From positions 1-10,418 of the forward strand of contig CATPAX010000280.1 of assembly GCA_955652215.1 (NCBI GenBank): a DNA stretch of 10,418 nucleotides. Direction: 5' to 3'. Below are positions 4,527 through 10,418 of this stretch, one piece after another. Numbering within the stretch: the stretch's first letter is position 1; every line of letters begins with the position of its first letter. The DNA is from an uncultured Solirubrobacteraceae bacterium (GTDB taxonomy: Bacteria; Actinomycetota; Thermoleophilia; Solirubrobacterales; Solirubrobacteraceae). The notes beneath the pieces are model-generated. The model made no database searches. It was not told where the DNA came from and saw only the letters and a list, made by a program, of their open reading frames with translations. The position numbers and the translations under genes are program-made.

Positions 4527-7517
4527 ATGAGCGCAGTGGAGGGCACCTCAGGCGTGAGCGTCCAGACACCGGAGAGCCAGCAAGCCGCGGTGCCAGCACC
4601 CCCCGAGCGGGCCCTGAGGTCGCGGTCGGGCTGGCTGCTGACCGTCTGCTGCGTCGCCCAGTTCATGGTGATCCTCGACCTGAGCATCGTCAATGTCGCG
4701 CTGCCCTCGATCCAGTCGAGCCTCGGCTTCTCGGCCACCGAGCTGCAATGGGTGATCGACGCATACGCAATTTCGTTTGCAGGCTTTCTGATGCTGGGCG
4801 GCCGCGCGGCCGATCACTTCGGACAACGCAGAACGTTCGTCAGCGCCCTGGTCTTGTTCGGCCTCGCGTCGCTGATCGGCGGTGCCGCGGTCAACCGCGA
4901 GATGCTGATCGCGGCCCGGGCGTTCCAGGGGTTCGCGGGCGCGTTGATGGCGGCATCGTCGCTGGCGATCATCACCTCGTCGTTCCCGGCAGGCCCGCAG
5001 CGTCATCGCGCAATCGGCTTGTGGGGGGCGATGAACGGCGCGGGGGGTGCCGCGGGGACGCTGCTCGGAGGCGTGCTCACCCAGGAGCTGAGCTGGCGCT
5101 GGGTGCTGCTGATCAACCCGCCGATCGCCATAGCGGCGGCAATTGTGGGATGGGCAGTGGTAGCCGATCGCCGCAGGACGCGCGGCGAGGCGAGCTTCGA
5201 CCTGCCCGGGGCGCTCACGCTGACCATCGGGCAGGTGGTCCTCGTCTACGGGATCGTCAACGCCGGGCTCTACAACTGGAGCTCGCCACGCGCGTTCATT
5301 CCGATCGCGATCGGTCTCGTGCTGCTCGGCCTGTTCGGCCTGATCGAGGCCCGCCTGGCATCGGCACCGCTGATGCCCTTCAAGGAGCTGACCAAACCCC
5401 TACGGGTGGCCAACACGATCGTGCTGCTGTTCAGCGCCGCGATCTTCCCGATGTGGTACCTGAGCTCGCTGTATCTCCAGCAGGTTCTCGGCCTCTCGCC
5501 GCTCCATGCCGGCCTCGCTTTCCTGCCGATGACGCTGATGATCTTCTTCTGCGCCCAGCGAGCTGGGAAGCTCGTGAGCCGCTTCGGGGTCCGCCCGGTG
5601 CTGGGCGGGGGCTTGATCCTGATGACCGCCGGCATGCTCATGTTCTCTGGGATCGCGGCCAGCGGAAACGCGATCGCCTACGTGGTCGTGCCCGGGCTGC
5701 TCACCGCGGCGGGAATCGGGTTCTCGATCGTGCCTTCGACGATTGCCGCAACGATGGGCGCAAAGGAGGGGCAGGCAGGGCTCGCATCCGGGCTCGTCAA
5801 CACCTCGCGGCAGATCGGCGGCGGGCTCGGCATAGCGATCCTGATCACGCTCGCGACCGAGTACACGACCCACCTGATCGGCGCGGGTCGACCTGTGCCC
5901 GTGGCGCTGACCGACGGCTTCCGGCTGGGCTACCTGATCGCCGCGGGGTTCGTCGCCGCTGCCGCCGTGCTCACCTTCACGCTCATGCCGCGGCTCGGCG
6001 CGTCCCCGGAAACCGCCCGGCGGACCCGTCTGGTGGGGCTCGGAATCAGCGGTGTGATCGCGGTGTTCCTCGCCGTCTATCTCGTGGGCAGGACGTTCAC
6101 CGGCGCGCCGATCGGGGCGTACACCACCAACGGGGCCTACAGCTACGTATCGGCGCCCGGCCTTCATCCGCCCACCCTGTCCACGGATGCGCCGATCGCC
6201 AGCGCGAAGCTCGCGCCTGGATACATCTTCACAGCGAATTTCTATGACCTGACCACGCACCCGATGATCGGGCAGAGCGGCCCGCTGATCCTCGATAACA
6301 GCCTGCAGCCGGTGTGGTTCAAACCGGTGCCCGAGACCATGGTCGCTTCGAATCTGAGCCTTCAGAGCTATCAGGGCAAGCCGGCCCTCGCCTGGTGGCA
6401 AGGGGTAGTCACGAATACAGGCACGACCGAGAGCGGCGAGGACGTGATCGTCAACCAGCACTATCAGGAGATTGCCAGGCTGAAGGGACAGGGCGGGTGG
6501 GTCCTCACGCTCCACGCGCTGGCCATCAGCGGTGACCACGCCTGGGTTAGCGCCAACCGAAACCTGCCCCGAGACCTCTCGAGGTTCGGCGGCGCCTATA
6601 ACGGCGCGCTGATCGATTCGGCGGTGCAGGAATACGACCTGCGGACCGGGCAACTGCTCAGCACTTGGGACGCGCTCGATCACGTCCCGCTCAGCGACTC
6701 TTATGCGATCCCCCCGACCAATGGCTTCCCGTGGGATGCCTATCACGTCAACGCGGTGACGCTCATTCCCGGCGGCAAGTTCCTGGTCTCGCTGCGGAAC
6801 ACCTGGGCCGCCTACCTCGTCGATGCCGCCACGGGCCGGATCGAGTGGAGCCTCGGCGGTAAGCACTCGAGCTTCACGTTCGGCTCCGGGGCCGCCTTCC
6901 AGTGGCAGCACGACGTGTCGATCAGCGGCTCGACTGTGACTCTGTTCGACGATCACTGTTGCCTGATCAGCGGCGCGGGCACGTTCGTCTCACCGTCCGC
7001 CCCCTCGCGCGGACTCGTGCTGCATATCGATCCGGCCGCCCATGCCGCGACGCTCGTTGCCCAGTACGGCCATGGGAGCGGGTTCGACGCCCAGTACATG
7101 GGCAATACGCAGACGCTCCCCAACGGCAACGTGTTCGTCGGCTGGGGATCACAGCCTTACTTCTCCGAGTACGACCGCTCGGGCCAGACCCTGCTCGACG
7201 GCGTCTTCCCGGGGCCCGATCTGAGCTATCGCGCCACTCGGGAGCAATGGGCTGGTCGACCGCTCTATCCACCTGCCGGCGCCGCGCGGCACAGCGCCGG
7301 GAAGACCACCGTGTACGCGAGCTGGAACGGAGCCACCCAAGTCGCTTCGTGGCGGCTGCTCGCCGGTCCAAGCGCCAGCCAGTTGACCGTTCTAGGAACG
7401 GCGCCGCGCTATGGGTTCGAGACCGCGATCACCGTGCCTCGCAGCTACGCGAAATATCAGGTCCAAGCGCTGGACACGCGAGGGCGAGTGATCGGGGTCT
7501 CCAGCCCGTTCGGGTAG
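4527..7517 (+). CDS. Fusion of DHA2-family MFS exporter and extracytoplasmic arylsulfotransferase (ASST) domain
   Basis: The 996-residue protein joins two families. Residues 35-487 form a 14-helix DHA2 (EmrB/QacA-type) transporter: FMVILDLSIVNVALP (46-60) is the helix-1 signature and GGRAADHFGQRR (91-102) the loop 2-3 motif; the helix-5 antiporter motif reads GTLLGG (177-182) where GPxxGG is usual. A fifteenth helix (about 502-521) precedes residues 538-910, an arylsulfotransferase beta-propeller: QSGPLILDNSLQPVWF (583-598), YHVNAVTLIPGGKFLVSLRN (739-758), RIEWSLGG (771-778), FQWQHD (791-796), LPNGNVFVGWGSQPYFSEYD (864-883). His740, Asn742 and Arg757 fit the HxN...R active-site pattern of E. 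coli AssT, and His795 may be the sulfated His. Residues 925-996 look like a fibronectin-type sandwich. With N-in topology, 15 helices put the propeller outside. Start: ATG 4527 lacks a good ribosome site; GTG 4554, with GGAGGG 10 nt upstream, is equally likely; the frame is open from TTG 4452. Confidence 0.9.
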   Translation: MSAVEGTSGVSVQTPESQQAAVPAPPERALRSRSGWLLTVCCVAQFMVILDLSIVNVALPSIQSSLGFSATELQWVIDAYAISFAGFLMLGGRAADHFGQRRTFVSALVLFGLASLIGGAAVNREMLIAARAFQGFAGALMAASSLAIITSSFPAGPQRHRAIGLWGAMNGAGGAAGTLLGGVLTQELSWRWVLLINPPIAIAAAIVGWAVVADRRRTRGEASFDLPGALTLTIGQVVLVYGIVNAGLYNWSSPRAFIPIAIGLVLLGLFGLIEARLASAPLMPFKELTKPLRVANTIVLLFSAAIFPMWYLSSLYLQQVLGLSPLHAGLAFLPMTLMIFFCAQRAGKLVSRFGVRPVLGGGLILMTAGMLMFSGIAASGNAIAYVVVPGLLTAAGIGFSIVPSTIAATMGAKEGQAGLASGLVNTSRQIGGGLGIAILITLATEYTTHLIGAGRPVPVALTDGFRLGYLIAAGFVAAAAVLTFTLMPRLGASPETARRTRLVGLGISGVIAVFLAVYLVGRTFTGAPIGAYTTNGAYSYVSAPGLHPPTLSTDAPIASAKLAPGYIFTANFYDLTTHPMIGQSGPLILDNSLQPVWFKPVPETMVASNLSLQSYQGKPALAWWQGVVTNTGTTESGEDVIVNQHYQEIARLKGQGGWVLTLHALAISGDHAWVSANRNLPRDLSRFGGAYNGALIDSAVQEYDLRTGQLLSTWDALDHVPLSDSYAIPPTNGFPWDAYHVNAVTLIPGGKFLVSLRNTWAAYLVDAATGRIEWSLGGKHSSFTFGSGAAFQWQHDVSISGSTVTLFDDHCCLISGAGTFVSPSAPSRGLVLHIDPAAHAATLVAQYGHGSGFDAQYMGNTQTLPNGNVFVGWGSQPYFSEYDRSGQTLLDGVFPGPDLSYRATREQWAGRPLYPPAGAARHSAGKTTVYASWNGATQVASWRLLAGPSASQLTVLGTAPRYGFETAITVPRSYAKYQVQALDTRGRVIGVSSPFG

Positions 7518-7532
7518 GCGAAGCCCGGTGCC

Positions 7533-8717
7533 TCAGGCGACCGGCAGTCTGAAGCGGATGTGCGTGCCGGGCCCCGTCTCGGCCAGCCAGATCTCGCCCC
7601 CATGCGCCTCGACGATCGCCCGCGCGATCGCGAGTCCCAGGCCGGCCGATCCGTTCTTCCCGGCGACCCGGGACGGTCCCTGGACGAACGGCTCGAAGAT
7701 CCGCTCGCGGTGCGCCGGGTCGATCCCGTCCCCGGTGTCAGCGACCTCGATCTCGACGGCCGGCCCGGGCACGCGCTCGGCGCGAACGACAATGCTGCCG
7801 TCCGCGGGGGTGTGACGAATCGCATTCTGGATGAGGTTGAACAGCACGCGCTGAAGCTGCTCGGGATTGCCATGAGCGGTGGCGGGCGCCTCCTCGAGCA
7901 CGGCTGATACGGCGACTCCGCCTGCCTCCGCGTTCGGGCGCATCGCCTCGATCGTCTCGCGCACGAGCTCGTCGAGGCGCACCCGCTCCATCGACCACTG
8001 GATGTCGCCGGCCTCGAGTCGCGAGAGCTCGAACAGGTCGTCGATCAGCGAGCTGAGCGCACGCACGTGCGTGGAGATCAACCGCAGCTGCTCGCGGGCG
8101 CGCTCGCGCTCGAAGATCCCGTCCTCGAGGCCATCGGCGATCAGCTGGACCGTGGTGATCGGAGTCCGGAGGTCGTGCGACACAGCCGCAAGGAGATGCC
8201 GGCGTGCCTGCTCCTCGGCTGCAACCTTGGCGACCATCGCCTCGACATCGGAGGCGAGGCTCGCGAGCTCGCTGGCACCACGGACGGGGATCTGGACGTC
8301 CCGGGCGCCTTCCCCGACGCTCGCCAGCGCCGCCCGGACAGCATCGAGGTCCGACAGCGTGCGTCTGGCCACCAGTCGCGCGGCGCTGACGCCGATCAGC
8401 GCTGCGTATGCGGTCACCAGCGCCATGAAGAAGGCATCGTGGTGCGAGACGAACATCAGCTCGGCAAACAGCGCCACTGCAATGCCAAGCTGCGCCGCGA
8501 CGAGCACGGTCAGCGCGCCGAGCTGCCGGCGGACACCCGAAATCCACGTGGGACGGGCGGCGATCAGGTCGGCGATAAATGTGGTGAGGCAACCAAGCGG
8601 CGCGAGGATCTTCACCGAGGCCACGAACGCTGCCTCCCCGTACACCGGCCAGGCGATTGCCGACACCGCCGCGGCAGCGATCGCAGCGAGCGCAACGCGA
8701 AGCGCGGTCTGCTTCAC
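7533..8717 (-). CDS. Membrane sensor histidine kinase (HisKA / HATPase), orphan in this window
   Basis: The protein autophosphorylates on a histidine in response to a signal and passes phosphate to a response regulator. From GTG 8717 it has 394 residues. Four hydrophobic segments lie at about 5-26, 32-52, 66-90 and 95-115 with short loops, so sensing is probably within the membrane. A HAMP-like linker follows (about 116-168). The H-box AAVSHDLRTPITTVQ (177-191) has phospho-acceptor His181. The ATP domain has N-box NLIQNAIRH (294-302), G1 DTGDGID (327-333), an F-box around RIFEPF (339-344) and G2 GLGLAIARAI (359-368), so it should be active. The frame is open to TTG 8783, but GTG 8717 puts a basic tail directly before the first helix and has AGG 8 nt upstream; the start stays uncertain. 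The stop is 15 nt from the end of the convergent transporter fusion. No response regulator gene is adjacent, and the next upstream gene is the divergent E1 alpha. Confidence 0.92.
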   Translation of the reverse strand: MKQTALRVALAAIAAAAVSAIAWPVYGEAAFVASVKILAPLGCLTTFIADLIAARPTWISGVRRQLGALTVLVAAQLGIAVALFAELMFVSHHDAFFMALVTAYAALIGVSAARLVARRTLSDLDAVRAALASVGEGARDVQIPVRGASELASLASDVEAMVAKVAAEEQARRHLLAAVSHDLRTPITTVQLIADGLEDGIFERERAREQLRLISTHVRALSSLIDDLFELSRLEAGDIQWSMERVRLDELVRETIEAMRPNAEAGGVAVSAVLEEAPATAHGNPEQLQRVLFNLIQNAIRHTPADGSIVVRAERVPGPAVEIEVADTGDGIDPAHRERIFEPFVQGPSRVAGKNGSAGLGLAIARAIVEAHGGEIWLAETGPGTHIRFRLPVA

Positions 8718-8829
8718 GGCCCGGACCTGGTCATCCCGCGAACGGTAGGGCCCAACTACTGCTCCGGGAAGGCGCGCAGGCAATTGTTCAGCGGTTCGTA
8801 ATCGAGATACCGGCTTGCCTCACGCTCCT

Positions 8830-8839
8830 TTTTGCAAAA
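8830..8839. promoter_or_regulatory. Palindrome overlapping the -35 element (possible operator)
   Basis: TTTTGCAAAA is a perfect 10-bp palindrome that fully covers the -35 hexamer TTGCAA of the E1 promoter. A repressor or Lrp-type regulator bound here would block polymerase. AT-rich palindromes are rare in this GC-rich window, but the site could also be a simple by-product of the -35 sequence. Confidence 0.35.
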
Positions 8840-8860
8840 GAGAAACTATCTTTCTATTAT
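8832..8860 (+). promoter_or_regulatory. Sigma70/SigA-type promoter for the 2-oxoacid dehydrogenase E1 genes
   Basis: The -35 TTGCAA (8832-8837) and -10 TATTAT (8855-8860) are separated by exactly 17 nt, matching TTGACA/TATAAT at 4 of 6 and 5 of 6 positions. They lie in the most AT-rich stretch of the window, between the divergent histidine kinase and E1 genes. Transcription would start near 8867. This places the only upstream standard start codon of the E1 alpha frame (TTG 8815) before the transcript begins. I found no equally good promoter on the minus strand for the kinase. Confidence 0.65.
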
Positions 8861-8872
8861 CCCCGGCAGAGG

Positions 8873-8891
8873 GAGCCGGCGTTCCCGGCTC
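8873..8891 (+). promoter_or_regulatory. Leader hairpin just downstream of the E1 promoter
   Basis: GAGCCGG-CGTTC-CCGGCTC is a perfect 7-bp, GC-rich inverted repeat with a 5-nt loop, starting about 6 nt after the predicted transcription start. In RNA it would form a stable hairpin in the 5' leader. It could protect the transcript end, or act as an operator in DNA. No run of T follows, so it is not an intrinsic terminator. Confidence 0.4.
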
Positions 8892-8916
8892 GAGCGGCTC
8901 TGAGCAAAAGGCGGAT

Positions 8917-10053
8917 CTGATCCAAACAGGCCTGATCAATCAGCGCACTACCGGCGAGGGCAATGGACACGACGCCGAGCTTCCCGGCACGCCGGATCGG
9001 GCGATCGGCGGAGTTATCGGCGACGGCGAAGCGACTGCGGATCGCCGTCTGGACGCATTCAGCGACGAGCAGCTGCTCGCGCTTCACCGGGACATGGTCC
9101 TGCTGCGGGTGTTCGACGAGCGCGCAGTCGGCTACCAGCGCCAAGGACGGATCGGGACCTACGCGATCTTCTGGGGGCACGAAGCGATCCAGGCCGGCGC
9201 GCACTTTGCCCTGTCGGCCCAGACGGACTGGGTATTCCCGTCCTACCGCGAGTCGGCTGTCGGCCTGCTCCGCGGGCTCGATCCGGCCACCGTGCTGGCC
9301 TGGTGGCGGGGCCATCCTGCCGGGTGGTGGAACCCGCTGGAGTTCCGCCTCGGTGGTATCGCCGTTCCGATCGCCAGCCAGGTGCCGCACGCGGCCGGAG
9401 CCGCCTGGGGCATGCGCCTGAAGGGCGATCCGGGATGCGCGCTGGTGTTCTTCGGTGACGGTGCCACGTCCGAGGGTGGCTTCCACGAAGGCATCAACTT
9501 CGCGGCGGTGATGAAAGCGCCGCTGGTTCTGATGTGCAACAACAACGGGTGGGCAATCTCGACACCCCTCGCCCAGCAGACCCGGGCGCCTTCGCTGGCA
9601 GACAAGGCGATCGGCTATGGAATTCCCGGCGTCCGTGTGGACGGCACCGACGTGCTCGCCGTGCACGAGGCCACCCGAGAGGCTGTTGCGCGTGCCCGGC
9701 GCGGGGAGGGTCCGACCCTGATCGAGGCCGTTCACTACCGCATCGCTCCACATGCCACCGCCGACGACCCGACCCGGTATCGCGACGGCGCCCGCGGCGA
9801 GCAGGAGCGCAGCCACGAGTGCCTCGCTCGCTACGAGGGCTACCTTCACCGACAGGGCCTGCTCGACGCAGCCGGCGCTGAACAGGCGCGAGCGGACGCA
9901 TCGGAGCGGGTGCGCCGCGCGATGCGCGAGGTCGAGCAGCTTGCCGATCCGGATCCGGCCACGGTGTTCGACACGACCTACGCGGAGCCGCCGGGAGAGC
10001 TGCTGCGTCAGCGCCAGGCGGCACTCGATCCCGCAGCCAGAACGCTCGCATGA
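8917..10053 (+). CDS. Thiamine-diphosphate 2-oxoacid dehydrogenase E1 component, alpha subunit (pyruvate or branched-chain type)
   Basis: With E1 beta this subunit decarboxylates a 2-oxoacid on thiamine diphosphate and hands the acyl group to lipoyl-E2. The core has QRQGRIGTYA (9139-9168), GHEAIQAG (9175-9198), FPSYRESAVGLLRG (9235-9276), the cofactor motif from GDGATSEGGFHEGINFA (9454-9504) to CNNNGWAIST (9535-9564), and YRIAPHATADDPTRYR (9736-9783), the TPP-contacting loop with its His. It is complete at the C terminus and overlaps E1 beta by ATGA. The start is unresolved. The frame is open from TTG 8815, but that codon lies before the predicted transcription start (about 8867), and no ATG, GTG or TTG follows until ATG 9091, which would remove conserved sequence. 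CTG 8917, preceded by AAAGG, is a placeholder. A one-base error joining ATG 8963 from the next frame is an alternative. Substrate (pyruvate, branched-chain oxoacid or acetoin) cannot be told from these motifs. Confidence 0.9.
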   Translation: MIQTGLINQRTTGEGNGHDAELPGTPDRAIGGVIGDGEATADRRLDAFSDEQLLALHRDMVLLRVFDERAVGYQRQGRIGTYAIFWGHEAIQAGAHFALSAQTDWVFPSYRESAVGLLRGLDPATVLAWWRGHPAGWWNPLEFRLGGIAVPIASQVPHAAGAAWGMRLKGDPGCALVFFGDGATSEGGFHEGINFAAVMKAPLVLMCNNNGWAISTPLAQQTRAPSLADKAIGYGIPGVRVDGTDVLAVHEATREAVARARRGEGPTLIEAVHYRIAPHATADDPTRYRDGARGEQERSHECLARYEGYLHRQGLLDAAGAEQARADASERVRRAMREVEQLADPDPATVFDTTYAEPPGELLRQRQAALDPAARTLA

Positions 10054-10418
10054 GGACGCTCGTCGAGGCCATCAACGAAGCGCTTCATGGGGAGATGGAG
10101 CGCGATGAGTCGGTGCTCGTGATGGGGGAGGACGTCGGCCGGTCGGGCGGGGTCTTCCGGGTCACCGCCGGCCTCCAGGAGCGATTCGGTGCCGATCGAT
10201 GTGTCGACACGCCCCTCGCCGAGGCAGGGATCCTTGGCACCGCTCTGGGGCTGTGCATGGTTGGCTGGAGGCCCGTGGTCGAGATGCAGTACGACGCCTT
10301 CAGCTATCCCGCGCTCGATCAGCTGATCACGCATGTCGGGCGCTATCGCTGGCGATCCGGGGGGAAGATGAATGTTCCCGTCACCGTTCGGATGCCGTAC
10401 GGCGGTGGCGTTCGTGCC
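10050..10418 (+). CDS. 2-oxoacid dehydrogenase E1 component, beta subunit, N-terminal 123 residues, cut by the window edge
   Basis: This subunit completes the E1 heterotetramer and supplies the glutamate that activates thiamine diphosphate. MRTLVEAINEALHGEMERDE at the N terminus is typical of the family. VLVMGEDVGRSGGVFRVTAG (22-41) is the conserved first strand and loop, and VDTPLAEAGILGTALGL (52-68) contains Glu58, the expected N1'-activating residue. VVEMQYDAFSYPALDQL (76-92) and the start of the VRMPYGGGVRA strand follow. ATG 10050 overlaps the E1 alpha TGA by 4 nt (ATGA), so the two subunits are translationally coupled at near-equal amounts. An E2 acyltransferase gene would be expected to the right of the window and would help decide the substrate. 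The gene shows no internal defect before it runs off the edge. Confidence 0.95.
   Translation, partial: MRTLVEAINEALHGEMERDESVLVMGEDVGRSGGVFRVTAGLQERFGADRCVDTPLAEAGILGTALGLCMVGWRPVVEMQYDAFSYPALDQLITHVGRYRWRSGGKMNVPVTVRMPYGGGVRA

Noticed and set aside
4409..6247. 612-codon plus-strand frame and 518-codon minus-strand frame (5400-6956) over the MFS-ASST gene
   Set aside because: Arg/Gly/Asp-rich shadow translations of the real gene, with no membrane or domain signature.
8718..8783. TTG 8783 as the histidine kinase start
   Set aside because: No ribosome site precedes it, and it adds a Pro/Arg-rich tail; GTG 8717 starts directly before the first helix.
1..10418. tRNA, rRNA, CRISPR, insertion sequence, phage or defence genes
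   Set aside because: No cloverleaf-like or repeat-spacer pattern, transposase or integrase motif, or terminal inverted repeat was found on reading both strands.

Overview
The window is GC-rich, densely packed chromosomal DNA with very high GC at third codon positions. Gene content and protein style suggest a soil-type actinobacterium, perhaps Thermoleophilia/Solirubrobacterales: a beta-propeller arylsulfotransferase, a DHA2-family transporter, a Thr/Lys-rich lipoprotein and an actinobacterial-looking E1 alpha. The lineage is an inference from protein style only. No rRNA, tRNA, CRISPR array, insertion sequence or integrase is visible, and there is no gene-free stretch longer than about 150-200 bases.

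Bases 1-3165 hold a minus-strand catabolic operon, read in the order class III aminotransferase, HpaB-family flavin-dependent monooxygenase, HutI-like imidazolonepropionase (cut by the left edge). The genes are 7 nt apart and then overlap by 4 nt (GTGA). Ordinary histidine utilisation needs neither an aminotransferase nor a hydroxylase. The set does match, step for step, the known chemistry of histamine/imidazoleacetate breakdown: amine to aldehyde, ring hydroxylation to an imidazolone, then imidazolone ring opening. I propose this as a testable hypothesis.

Bases 3320-7517 hold sulfur-transfer and envelope genes. A small PAPS-type sulfotransferase-family protein is read divergently from the operon. 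It ends in a 7-nt convergent overlap with a Thr/Lys/Pro-rich lipoprotein on the minus strand. Divergent from the lipoprotein is a roughly 1000-residue fusion of a 14-helix DHA2 major-facilitator exporter, one extra transmembrane helix and an arylsulfotransferase beta-propeller. The extra helix should place the propeller outside the cytoplasm, suggesting export coupled to surface sulfation.

Bases 7533-8717 encode a four-helix membrane sensor histidine kinase on the minus strand, with no response regulator in view. Upstream of it, reading right, is an AT-rich island with a good sigma70-type promoter (TTGCAA-17-TATTAT), a palindrome over the -35 and a leader hairpin. This drives a thiamine-diphosphate 2-oxoacid dehydrogenase pair: E1 alpha, then E1 beta (cut by the right edge), coupled by ATGA. 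The E1 alpha start is unresolved, because the promoter lies inside the open frame downstream of its only standard upstream start codon.
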